The position numbers and the translations under genes are program-made. Below the pieces are notes generated by a model. It had not been told where the DNA came from. It made no database searches and saw only the letters and a program-made list of their open reading frames with translations. Positions 8,519 to 16,097 of a DNA stretch of 38,053 nucleotides are shown piece by piece (the first letter of the stretch is position 1; every line of letters begins with the position of its first letter). Origin of the DNA: Planctomycetota bacterium (lineage in GTDB: Bacteria; Planctomycetota; Phycisphaerae; Sedimentisphaerales; Anaerobacaceae); contig JAMCWO010000280.1 in the NCBI GenBank assembly GCA_023481165.1, positions 1-38,053 on the forward strand, written 5' to 3'.

Positions 8519-9136
8519 ATGGGCAAGACGAGCAATCGTAAGAGGGGCTGGGGGCTGCTGATGCTGGCGGTCTGGTGGGGGACATCGCCCGTATTCGCCG
8601 GTCCAGCGACCTTCCAAGGCTTGGGCGATCTGCCCGGAGGCTACTTTGATTCTTACGCGGCTGGTATATCGGCGGATGGCTCGGTCGTAGTCGGATCTAG
8701 CTCCTCGGCAGCAGGCTCTGAGGCGTTCCGCTGGACGCAAGCCGGCGGGATGGTCGGCTTGGGCGATTTGCCCGGAAAGGTTTTTTCCCAGGCGGAGGGT
8801 GTATCGGCGGATGGTTCGGTGGTTGTCGGATATAGCTCCTCGGCAGCAAGCCAAGAGGCGTTTATCTGGGATCAGGCTAATGGTATGCGTTCCCTTCAGG
8901 ACTTGCTCACGAACACTTACGGCTTGGATCTGACGGGTTGGCAGTTGGCGGATGCTCATGCCATAGGCGCGGATGGGCTGACCATCGTCGGCTTTGGCCT
9001 AAACCCCAGTGGCGGATGGGAAGCATGGAGAGCGACGCTGCCGACCGCGCAGCCGGTGCCCGCCCCCGGCGCCGCATTGCTGGCGCTGCTGGGCGCCGGC
9101 CTCGTCGGCGGCCTGCGACGACATAGAACGCTGTAG
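8519..9136 (+). CDS. Exported HAF-repeat protein with VPAPGA-type C-terminal sorting signal
   Basis: The product is 205 aa. ATG 8519 follows a strong GGAGGAGG ribosome-binding site. Residues 1-28 form a signal peptide (basic start, then LLMLAVWWGTSPVFA). The body holds repeats of the HAF type: GLGDLPGG...ISADGSVVVGSSSS and GLGDLPGK...VSADGSVVVGYSSS, each followed by an EAF(R/I)W strand, and a third degenerate unit ending TIVGFGLNPSGGWEAW. The C-terminus is a sorting tail: PVPAPGAALLALLGAGL, then basic RRHRTL. This resembles the PEP-CTERM class, processed by exosortase at the membrane, but with PAPGA in place of PEP. The protein is probably displayed at or released from the surface; its function is unknown. 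Confidence 0.85.
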   Translation: MGKTSNRKRGWGLLMLAVWWGTSPVFAGPATFQGLGDLPGGYFDSYAAGISADGSVVVGSSSSAAGSEAFRWTQAGGMVGLGDLPGKVFSQAEGVSADGSVVVGYSSSAASQEAFIWDQANGMRSLQDLLTNTYGLDLTGWQLADAHAIGADGLTIVGFGLNPSGGWEAWRATLPTAQPVPAPGAALLALLGAGLVGGLRRHRTL

Positions 9137-9222
9137 CCGAGAGACAACAAGGTTTCCTTGCGGGCTGTGGGCCTCCTGCGCACCGCCCTTTGTCTTTGCT
9201 GGCACGGCCTCCTGACTCGCTC

Positions 9223-9275
9223 CGCCTCATCAACCTCCGCATCCCGCCCTTCGACCCGGCGAGTGGTTTGATTGA
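9223..9275 (+). pseudogene. Decayed second copy of the cupin 3' end
   Basis: Bases 9239-9260 match 8222-8243 (the end of the cupin gene) over 22 nt. Then 9261-9273 match 8248-8260, with CGAT lost between. The deletion shifts the frame, and nothing cupin-like lies upstream. The following bases (GATAGGTGGAAGAACC) also resemble those after the intact gene. It is a remnant of a duplicated or recombined cupin locus flanking the sorting-signal gene. Confidence 0.7.
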
Positions 9276-9422
9276 TAGGTGGAAGAACCGAAATGCGGCT
9301 TCTATCTTTTCGAGAACGTGAACTGTGCAGGACACGGATACGGGCTTCCTTTTGTGGCTTAAGGCCTTTGTGTGAGCCGATTTTGGTTCCGCCCGCAGAC
9401 CATGTTGGAGTATAATCAAGGT

Positions 9423-9620
9423 ATGCTAAAGCTTCAGAGAGACAAAGCCCGGCTCAGAAAACTGACCGACGAAGACGACGACTTCGTAGACGCGTCGCCG
9501 GCAGAGTGTCTGGGCATGATGTGGGAACTGACGGCCGAAGTGTGGTCTTTGCGGGGACAAGACTGTGCTCAACAGCGACTACAAAGACATGTTGCAGGTC
9601 TTGTTAGACAACAGCGTTAA
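9423..9620 (+). CDS. Small partner protein of nucleotidyltransferase module 1
   Basis: The product is 65 aa, basic and helical. ATG 9423 follows AAGG, and a TATAAT sequence at 9411-9416 lies so close that the transcript may be nearly leaderless. The sequence contains SPAECLGMMWELTAEVWSL and ends in QQRLQRHVAGLVRQQR. Its 3' end overlaps the nucleotidyltransferase gene by 56 nt, and I recall this small-gene/nucleotidyltransferase pairing from other planctomycetes. It may be an antitoxin-like or regulatory partner; no function is established. Confidence 0.65.
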   Translation: MLKLQRDKARLRKLTDEDDDFVDASPAECLGMMWELTAEVWSLRGQDCAQQRLQRHVAGLVRQQR

Positions 9621-10011
9621 GTTCCTGCTGGTCGGGGCCTACGCGATGGGGGCGCACCACTTCCCGCGTGCGACCGGCGATATCGACATTTGGGTTGAGC
9701 CGTCGTCCGAGAATTCCGCGCGGGTCTATCGCTCGATGGTGGTGTTCGGTGCTCCGCTCCACGAGATTGACGAAAGTACGTTCGCCACGCCAGGTATCGT
9801 CTTTCAAATCGGGGTTGCGCCTCGACGAATCGATATCATTACTACTATCAGCGGTGTTGGCTTTGCTGAGGCTTACGAGCGCAGCCAAGTCGTCGAGATG
9901 GAAGGACTACCGATCCTCGTTCTGTCTTTGGATGATCTGATACGCAACAAGCGTGCAACGGGCCGGGACAAGGACCGGCTCGACGCAGATCGATTGGAGG
10001 GCGGCAGGTAA
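9565..10011 (+). CDS. MNT-type nucleotidyltransferase (DUF6036-like), module 1
   Basis: The product is 148 aa, starting at GTG 9565 inside the upstream small gene. The fold is that of minimal nucleotidyltransferases: VKFLLVGAYAMGAHH, then ATGDIDIWVEP with the catalytic D-x-D pair, then VFQIGVAPRRIDIITTISG with a further acidic residue, and the C-terminal LDDLIRNKRATGRDKDRLDA helix typical of this family. Relatives transfer nucleotides to small molecules, proteins or tRNA, and some act as toxins in two-gene systems. All catalytic aspartates appear present. The paired small gene and the nearby tRNA-Thr gene are the notable context; the target is unknown. Confidence 0.83.
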   Translation: MLNSDYKDMLQVLLDNSVKFLLVGAYAMGAHHFPRATGDIDIWVEPSSENSARVYRSMVVFGAPLHEIDESTFATPGIVFQIGVAPRRIDIITTISGVGFAEAYERSQVVEMEGLPILVLSLDDLIRNKRATGRDKDRLDADRLEGGR

Positions 10012-10264
10012 TTTGCTGCCAGCGCCGACTAAGCCGGCGGTCCTTCGGGCCGATCTACCTTTCAGCCAACCCGGAACGAAAAGGGACCATCTGCAACCCG
10101 AAGGGTCTGACGGTTGTTCGGGAGGATCTTTTGCCCGGTGGAGCGCTTTACAAAACCGGCGACAGCCGTTAGGATAGCAACGTAATGGTTGTGCGCGGGC
10201 TTGTGCAAGCTGGAAAGAGGACAGCCGCTAGATTGGTGTAAGTCCTTTTCTTACGGTAAGTTAC

Positions 10265-10336
10265 GCCGATGTAGCTCAACGGTAGAGCACCGCTTTCGTA
10301 AAGCGGGGGTTGTGGGTTCAAATCCCACCATCGGCT
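10265..10336 (+). tRNA. tRNA-Thr (CGT anticodon)
   Basis: The acceptor arms GCCGATG and CATCGGC pair perfectly. The anticodon stem CCGCT/AGCGG encloses loop TTCGTAA (anticodon CGT), and the T-stem GTGGG/CCCAC encloses TTCAAAT. The length is 72 nt. The 3' CCA is not encoded (TTCC follows). It stands alone between the two nucleotidyltransferase modules. Confidence 0.95.
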
Positions 10337-10681
10337 TTCCTTATTTATGTGCAGAAGCGAGGGGGCAGAACATCCGTTCTTCGTGATGTGGGTGGACAAC
10401 GCCGAGTTGCTGACCCGCAGATGACGTCGGAGTACGTTTATCGCTTTAGGGGTACCGCTGGGGAGGGGAAGAGAGAAAATGGAGGACGGCCCATCGTCAT
10501 CTGTCGTCCGCCATCGGCCATCCGTCCTCCGACTTCACCTGCTGGAAGCCACCAAGCGACAAACGCAATTCCCTCGCAGGGTTCGGGAGACGAGCACTTT
10601 CACCTACCACAAAGGGCCGCTCTGCTGTATTTTGGAAATGCTGTTATTGTGTAATCGCGTCGTAGGTGGGTTGGACAACCG
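10337..10681 (+). other. Gene-free stretch after tRNA-Thr
   Basis: No gene is supported in these 345 bases. The only structure found is a GYCNTCN heptamer tract (10496-10530) whose left flank GGAGGACGG (10481-10489) is an exact inverted repeat of CCGTCCTCC (10522-10530). No clear promoter or terminator was seen. Confidence 0.6.
10496..10530 (+). repeat. Heptamer tract GYCNTCN, five units
   Basis: Five in-phase heptamers run GTCATCT, GTCGTCC, GCCATCG, GCCATCC, GTCCTCC; an imperfect sixth unit (GCCCATC) precedes them. The final unit also pairs with GGAGGACGG at 10481-10489, closing a hairpin with a 32-nt loop. Confidence 0.65.
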
Positions 10682-10948
10682 ATGACGGAGCCACAGACGA
10701 ATCGGGTGAAGAGCGACACCTCGCCGGAGGCGCAGCGGGTGCTGTACGACCTCTATCGACGGATGCCGTTGGGACGCAGACTGGAGCTTGTCTTTGATAT
10801 GTGCGACACCGGCAGAGCATTGGCGATCGCCGGACTACGGATGCGGCATCCGCATGCGACGGAAGAGGAATTGCAGAGGCTTTGGGCCAGGCAGCATCTC
10901 GGACCGGAGTTGTTCGAACAAGTCTACGGAGGCGAGAAGCGTGGGTGA
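10682..10948 (+). CDS. Small partner protein of nucleotidyltransferase module 2
   Basis: The product is 88 aa, all helical. Key text is SDTSPEAQRVLYDLYRRMP, GRRLELVFDMCDTGRAL and MRHPHATEEELQRLWA, then HLGPELFEQVYG. I recall this SDTSPEA...LWARxHLGPEL family as a small protein encoded directly before nucleotidyltransferase genes in planctomycetes and other phyla; its biochemical role is not known to me. It overlaps the next gene by 8 nt, which implies coupled translation. It is not clearly homologous to the small partner in module 1, though the gene layout is the same. Confidence 0.75.
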   Translation: MTEPQTNRVKSDTSPEAQRVLYDLYRRMPLGRRLELVFDMCDTGRALAIAGLRMRHPHATEEELQRLWARQHLGPELFEQVYGGEKRG

Positions 10949-11522
10949 GACGCGCCATATTGAGGGGGTCGAGCGGCTTATCGATATACTCGACCGCTTG
11001 GGCATCATCTACGCGATAGGCGGTTCCATGGCCAGTTCTGCCTATGGCCGGGCGCGTTTCACTCAGAACGCCGACATTACAGTCCAGTCTTTCGACCATG
11101 TTGCCGAGGAGTTCTGCGGCTTGGTCAAGGACGAATTCTACATCAGTGAGGAGGCGATGCGCAAGGCCCTGCGCTCCTACGGCAGTTTCAATGTGATCCA
11201 CTTCGAGGCCTCCATCAAGATCGATATCTTCGTTCAAGGCCCGAGTCAGTTCGAGCAGCGGCTGTTGGCACGCAGGAGAAAGGCGAAATTGAGTGATACT
11301 GGCCGCAGGGACCTTTATGTGGTGTCTCCGGAGGACATCATTCTACTGAAGCTACGATGGTTCGACATGACCGGCGGCACGTCGCAGCGGCCGTGGGACG
11401 ATGTTTTGGGCGTGCTGGCGGTGCAGGGGGACGCCTTGGATTTCGAGTATCTGACTGCTTCGGCCCGGGAATTGGGGCTGGAGGAGCTTTTGAGCCGAGC
11501 AAGGGCGGAGGCGGAAACGTAG
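10941..11522 (+). CDS. Nucleotidyltransferase-fold protein, module 2, with altered D-x-D
   Basis: The product is 193 aa. GTG 10941 is preceded by GGAGG at 10929-10933, and the start lies inside the end of the partner gene. The motif region reads IGGSMASSAYGRARFTQNADITVQ in separate parts: the GGS turn, then NAD-I where an Asp-x-Asp pair is expected, so the first aspartate seems replaced by Asn. A later acidic strand, IKIDIFV, and the SPEDIILLKLRW helix fit the family. The Asn may abolish or change catalysis, leaving a binding or regulatory role. LarE starts 8 bp downstream, so they may share a transcript. Alternatives are an AbiEii-like toxin or an inactive paralogue of module 1. Confidence 0.78.
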   Translation: MGETRHIEGVERLIDILDRLGIIYAIGGSMASSAYGRARFTQNADITVQSFDHVAEEFCGLVKDEFYISEEAMRKALRSYGSFNVIHFEASIKIDIFVQGPSQFEQRLLARRRKAKLSDTGRRDLYVVSPEDIILLKLRWFDMTGGTSQRPWDDVLGVLAVQGDALDFEYLTASARELGLEELLSRARAEAET

Positions 11523-11530
11523 GACTGGGC

Positions 11531-12370
11531 ATGAATCTGAAAGAAAGACATGAATCGTTGCAGAAGATTTTGAAGGACCTGGGGCGAGTGATCGTCGCTT
11601 ATTCGGGCGGCGTGGATAGCACCTTCCTGCTCAAGGCGGCGGTGGACACGCTGGGGGCCGAGAACGTACTGGCGTGCACCAGCATCGGGATCGCTGAGCC
11701 CGGTCATCTCTATGAGCGGGCACGTAAGACGGCAAAGAGCATCGGGGTCGAGCTGATGACCGTCGAGGGGGGCGAGATGGACGACCCGTGCTTTACGGCG
11801 AATAACGCGGACCGGTGTTTCCACTGCAAGTCCCACCTGGGCCACCGGCTCCTGGAGATCGCGCAGGAGCGGGGCATCCAGCACGTGATCTTCGGCACCA
11901 ACCGCGACGACTTGGACGACTTCCGACCCGGCAACCGGGCGATCCAGGCGATTGGTATTCGCTCGCCTTTGGCGGAGGCGGGGCTGACTAAGGATGACAT
12001 TCGGCAATTGAGCCGCCAAGTGAGTCTGCCGACCGCCGACCAGCCGGCTTCGCCGTGCTTGGCCTCGCGCATCGCTTACGGATTGGAGATCACCGAGCAG
12101 CGGCTCCAGCAGGTGGATCAGGCGGAGAGCTTCCTGCGGTCGCTGGGCTTTGTCGAGTTCCGGGTCCGCCACCATGATAGGATTGCCCGCATTGAGGTTC
12201 GGCCGCCGGATGTCCCCAAACTCATCGTCGAGCCAGTCCGCTCACAGGTGGTGGAGAAGCTCAAGTCCTTGGGATTTCAGTTCGTGACAATCGACTTACA
12301 GGGCTTCCGTTCCGGCTCGCTGAATGAGGCCCTCTCCCAGGAGCAGAAGAAGGCCGGGATGGGTGTCTGA
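11531..12370 (+). CDS. larE: LarE, ATP-dependent sacrificial sulfur transferase
   Basis: The product is 279 aa. The PP-loop ATP pyrophosphatase motif SGGVDS lies at residues 25-30, and the conserved cysteine in PASPCLASRI is residue 176, the same number I recall for the sulfur-donating cysteine of Lactobacillus LarE. The enzyme adenylates a pyridinium dicarboxylate nucleotide and donates sulfur from that cysteine while making the nickel-pincer cofactor of LarA. Other cysteines (NADRCFHCKSH) could support a metal site. AGGA lies 6 nt before ATG 11531. It follows module 2 by 8 bp. The LarA homologue is 7 kb away on the other strand, while LarB and LarC are not in the window. Confidence 0.92.
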   Translation: MNLKERHESLQKILKDLGRVIVAYSGGVDSTFLLKAAVDTLGAENVLACTSIGIAEPGHLYERARKTAKSIGVELMTVEGGEMDDPCFTANNADRCFHCKSHLGHRLLEIAQERGIQHVIFGTNRDDLDDFRPGNRAIQAIGIRSPLAEAGLTKDDIRQLSRQVSLPTADQPASPCLASRIAYGLEITEQRLQQVDQAESFLRSLGFVEFRVRHHDRIARIEVRPPDVPKLIVEPVRSQVVEKLKSLGFQFVTIDLQGFRSGSLNEALSQEQKKAGMGV

Positions 12371-12408
12371 GGTGGTTCACGTAAGATCATCCTGAATTGG
12401 AGGTGCCA

Positions 12409-13347
12409 ATGTCCCGCGTGTGGTTCATTCGCATGGTTGTTCTTGTCGTGCTGTTCACGTTGACTCTGAATTGGCCGGCGCGTGCCGCCGTTGCCGGTGG
12501 GCAGCCCCGTGCCAAGGCGGACTTGGTCGTGATGAGCTTCAATATTCGCTATGGCGCCGCCAACGATGGCGAGAACAACTGGGACAAGCGCAAGGACCTG
12601 GCGTGCGACGTGGTCCGGCGGCAGGCCCCCGATCTGGTTGGACTTCAGGAGGCCCTCCGCTCCCAGATCGACGACTTGCGGTCGGCTCTGCCCGAGTATG
12701 GCGAGAGCGGCGCCGCCCGCGAGGACGGCAAGACCAAGGGGGAGTACTCCGCCATCCTCTATCGCAAGGACCGCTTCGACGTGGACGAATCGGGGACATT
12801 TTGGCTCTCGGACACGCCCGAGGTCCCGGGCTCGATCACCTGGGGCAACGCCTGCACGCGCGTCTGCACGTGGGCGCGGTTTCTCCCGAAATCGTCGGGC
12901 AAGCCTTTCTACATGGTCAATACGCACCTGGACCATATCTCGCAACTCTCGCGGGAAAAGGGCATCGCCCTGATCATGTCGCGGCTCAGCAGTCGCAAGC
13001 ACCCGGACCCGATCGTCCTCACCGGCGATTTCAACTCCGGCGAGAACAACGCCGTAGTGCGCTACCTCAGAGGCGAGCGGCGACTGGAGGTGGTGCGTAA
13101 CGGTGCACCGGAGAATCCTTTGCCGCTGGTGGATACCTTCCGTCTATTGCACAAAGATGCCTCCGCCGTCGGCACGGCCCATAGTTTCAAGGGCGGCCGT
13201 AGCGGCAACAAGATCGACTACATCTTCGTCACGCCCGGCACGGAAGTGCTCCAGGCGGACATCCTCCACGACAGCAAGGATCATCGCTACCCCTCCGACC
13301 ACTTCCCCATTACCGCCGCGATTCGCTTCGCCGACCGGACAAAATAA
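12409..13347 (+). CDS. Exported endonuclease/exonuclease/phosphatase-family protein
   Basis: The product is 312 aa. ATG 12409 follows GGAGG at 12399-12403. Residues 1-25 form a signal peptide (WFIRMVVLVVLFTLTLNW, then ARA). The catalytic EEP domain follows: VMSFNIRYG, LVGLQE with the metal-binding Glu, YMVNTHLDH, VLTGDFNS and the C-terminal YPSDHFPITA. All expected metal and catalytic residues (Asn, Glu, Asp-Asn, Asp-His) are present. The family includes DNases, sphingomyelinases and sugar or lipid phosphodiesterases; the export signal suggests an extracellular phosphodiester or polymer substrate. It stands 38 bp after larE with its own ribosome-binding site. Confidence 0.87.
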   Translation: MSRVWFIRMVVLVVLFTLTLNWPARAAVAGGQPRAKADLVVMSFNIRYGAANDGENNWDKRKDLACDVVRRQAPDLVGLQEALRSQIDDLRSALPEYGESGAAREDGKTKGEYSAILYRKDRFDVDESGTFWLSDTPEVPGSITWGNACTRVCTWARFLPKSSGKPFYMVNTHLDHISQLSREKGIALIMSRLSSRKHPDPIVLTGDFNSGENNAVVRYLRGERRLEVVRNGAPENPLPLVDTFRLLHKDASAVGTAHSFKGGRSGNKIDYIFVTPGTEVLQADILHDSKDHRYPSDHFPITAAIRFADRTK

Positions 13348-13568
13348 GGGTGCCGGCACGGATGTTCGTACTGCCCTGGACGTCTTCGCCGGAGACTCCG
13401 TCCCCGGACCCCCGAGACTTTCCGCTTTGTGCCAGACGCATGGTCGGCAGGAGGCACGCACTGGCATAGATCAAGAACGACGCTTGCGCCTTGTTTGTCA
13501 CCCTGAACGGAGCGCAGCGTATGGATGAATCCGTATGATCCGCGTCGGACCTGATCCATGGCCTTTGC

Positions 13569-15923
13569 TCAGCGGTTTTCGACGGACTTGCGCAATTCGC
13601 GGCAGGAGCTGAGGAATTCCTCGGGGGACATGTCGCGCAGGAAGACCAGGCCGCGGGTCGCGCGGATCAGGGCGTTGGCGTGGCTGTAGAACCACTCGCG
13701 GCCTAAGCAGATCTTGATCTTCTGGTACTGCTCCACCTGGATGCGCTGGGCCAACTGCGAGAAGGGGCCGTCGTATTCATGGCTCGGGAAGGAGGCGTCC
13801 TTCTGGGTGATGAAGGAATCCATGAAGGCGTCGTGCATGACCGAGAACATCGCCAGAGTCACGGGCACGAAGACGTTGGCCTCGGAGGGGTCGAAGCGGA
13901 ACCAGACGTTGCGGTAGCCCCAGATTCGCAGGTTGGGCTTGTCACAGGTGGTCAGGTGTACCCGCAGCGCTTCGGCCAGCGCCTGCATGACCTTGTAATG
14001 GGTGTCCGGTCCGCTGGCCTCCGGATCGAACGCGACGGTGATAATATCAGGATTCACACGCCGCAGCTCCGCGATAATCGGCGGGACATCCTCGGTCATC
14101 GTGGGTTCTTCGGTGAAGATATCGCCGGTATAGAAGCCCAGCCGCAGATGTCGGACGTTCTGGCATTGCCAGCCGTAATAGCCCCAGAGGCACTCGGCCT
14201 CCCACTCGCGGCACATCCCTTTGAGCTGCTGGATGTGCTCGGGGTCCTTGCGGCCGGGATAAGTGTTGATGAAGTAATCTTCCAGTTCAGCCAGGCAATG
14301 GTCCATGTCATTCAGGAAGTCATCCCCGAGCAGCTCGACCAGGTTGCGCAGCATCCGGCGGGCACAGCCTTCCGCCTTCTCATCTTCGTCCTGGGCGGCG
14401 ACGCCGTCGAGGTACTGCCAGACGTCGCGGTTGCGCTCGACGATGTTGCCCTGCGCGAAGTAGCCCTGCGCCAGCAGCGTTCTGAACTTGGGGAGGCTGA
14501 GGAAGCGGCGCAGACAGGCTACTTGCTGACGCATAAAGCGATTCGTGACGGCGGTGAAGCCGCTGGTGAGCGTCAGGAAATGGTGCTCGTTGCTTGCTTG
14601 GCGGAAGTGACGCACGACTTCCGAAAAGTAGCCGAGCATGATGTCGTCGTGGTGCGGCTCCGTGTGGAGAAAACGCTTGTTGCGGCAGACGTGCGGGCCG
14701 TTTTCGATCTTGGCGACGAGCTGCTCGTGAACCATGTTCGCCAACTCCGGCAGCGGCTCCGAGCGCTTTTGCAGAATGACCGCGGCGAGCGGATGGCTCC
14801 GGCAATCAGTCTCGGTCAGATCGAGCAAACGCCGGCGCTGCTGGACGGCCAATTCGACGAGGGCCCTCTCCACCTCGGCATCACTGATCGCGGGCGCACT
14901 TTGGAGGACGCTGACCTGCCGCTCGACGAGGTTGGCCGCAGCGCCCCGGGTGATGTAGAAGCGCGCGTTCGGCAACTGTTGCAGACAGCTTGCGGGGATG
15001 TCAATGTGCTGCTCGGACCGGATCGCCTGGGCGACCAGGGCGGCCTTGGCCTGGCCGGCGGCCACGATGATCGCGGTGCAGTCCGGATTCCGCGTGATGG
15101 TCTGCAGTCCGATGGTAATCACGAGGCACTGGCGGGCGACTTCGATCCCGCCCAGATCCGTCGCGGCGGCGGCCTGCGTCTCGTAATTGGTGGGACAAAG
15201 CCGAGTGGTCGAATGGTGATCGGAGCCCTTGATATTGAACCCGATGTGCCCATCCGGGCCGATCCCGCCCAGAAAAAAGCCAATGCCTCCCAATTCCTGT
15301 ATCCGCCGCTCGTATTCCATGCACCACTGGTCGATCTGCTCCAGCAGGGCCTTTTGCCTGGATTCTAATTGGCTCGTGGCGTGATGATACCGCAGGGTCA
15401 GGTCCACGCGGTTGCCCGGCCACACGTCGGCGAGGTTCTCGCACGACTGCATGCCGATCCGGCAGGCATCGATCAACAGGGCCTTGCCCGGATCGAGTCC
15501 GAAGCCCTCGATATAGAAATGCTTCACATAATGGGTGAAGCTGTTGTGCTGGGCGGAGTTGATGGGATAGAACTCGTCGATCTGCACGAAGTGCAGGTTG
15601 CCCATGTCGGGCTTTTTCGCCGGATCGACGCCTGCCTGTTCGAGGGTCCTCCGGATCTCGGGCGTCTCCCACTCCCCAAGCACGCGCTGGACCCACTTGA
15701 TGAAATGCTCCGGCGTCTTGCCGGTCGGCAGCGAGATCACGCCGCCCGGATGGCCTTGGACCCACTCAATAAACCGCAACGCCGCCAGCTTGCCCAGCGC
15801 GGGGAAATTCTCTACCACGATCGTGGGAATCTTCTCGCCCGGACCATAAAGAATATCGAAAGACGAAGCCTGAACGGCGATCTTTTCCACCGGGGTCAAA
15901 CCGATTTGTGAATTCTCTCTCAT
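13569..15923 (-). CDS. Glucosamine-6-phosphate deaminase/PIG-L deacetylase fusion
   Basis: The product is 784 aa from ATG 15923; no good ribosome-binding site is seen (AGAGG is 17 nt away). The N-terminal third is NagB-like: ISLPTGKTPEHF (64-73), VQIDEFYPI (DE at 116-117) and FLGGIGPDGHIGFN with catalytic H226. It would convert glucosamine 6-phosphate to fructose 6-phosphate and ammonia. After residue 400 a PIG-L/LmbE-type domain begins with FLHTEPHHDDIMLGYF (H424, H425, D426, D427), a zinc N-deacetylase signature. Fusions of NagB with a PIG-L domain exist in other phyla. Together they suggest amino-sugar use. The middle and C-terminal segments include VWFRFDPSEANVFVPV and SHEYDGPFSQLAQ. It is divergent from pta. 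Confidence 0.83.
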   Translation of the reverse strand: MRENSQIGLTPVEKIAVQASSFDILYGPGEKIPTIVVENFPALGKLAALRFIEWVQGHPGGVISLPTGKTPEHFIKWVQRVLGEWETPEIRRTLEQAGVDPAKKPDMGNLHFVQIDEFYPINSAQHNSFTHYVKHFYIEGFGLDPGKALLIDACRIGMQSCENLADVWPGNRVDLTLRYHHATSQLESRQKALLEQIDQWCMEYERRIQELGGIGFFLGGIGPDGHIGFNIKGSDHHSTTRLCPTNYETQAAAATDLGGIEVARQCLVITIGLQTITRNPDCTAIIVAAGQAKAALVAQAIRSEQHIDIPASCLQQLPNARFYITRGAAANLVERQVSVLQSAPAISDAEVERALVELAVQQRRRLLDLTETDCRSHPLAAVILQKRSEPLPELANMVHEQLVAKIENGPHVCRNKRFLHTEPHHDDIMLGYFSEVVRHFRQASNEHHFLTLTSGFTAVTNRFMRQQVACLRRFLSLPKFRTLLAQGYFAQGNIVERNRDVWQYLDGVAAQDEDEKAEGCARRMLRNLVELLGDDFLNDMDHCLAELEDYFINTYPGRKDPEHIQQLKGMCREWEAECLWGYYGWQCQNVRHLRLGFYTGDIFTEEPTMTEDVPPIIAELRRVNPDIITVAFDPEASGPDTHYKVMQALAEALRVHLTTCDKPNLRIWGYRNVWFRFDPSEANVFVPVTLAMFSVMHDAFMDSFITQKDASFPSHEYDGPFSQLAQRIQVEQYQKIKICLGREWFYSHANALIRATRGLVFLRDMSPEEFLSSCRELRKSVENR

Positions 15924-15974
15924 TGGTACGGATGCAGCAACCTCTTGCCTACGATGTAAACTCGAACACGCCAC

Positions 15975-15989
15975 TCCCTCACTGAGGGA
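15975..15989. promoter_or_regulatory. Operator-like palindrome in the nagB-type/pta divergent region
   Basis: TCCCTC (15975-15980), ACT, GAGGGA (15984-15989) form a perfect 6-bp dyad with a 3-nt centre. It lies between two divergent genes, 52 bp from the nagB-type start, where a repressor could act. The binder is unknown. Confidence 0.35.
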
Positions 15990-15999
15990 CAGTTTCCTA

Positions 16000-16028
16000 T
16001 TGCATTTGGCGCGGCCTGTCGATATACA
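16000..16028 (+). promoter_or_regulatory. Candidate promoter of pta-ackA
   Basis: TTGCAT (16000-16005), a 17-bp spacer and TATACA (16023-16028) form a moderate promoter about 70 bp before the pta start. The TTGCA-type -35 matches that of the candidate tuf promoter at 27693. Confidence 0.4.
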
Positions 16029-16097
16029 TGTAAAAGGAATCATATAAATAGAGCAGAACGCCACCTATTCGCGGTTCTGCTACGGAGAGCGCCAGTC

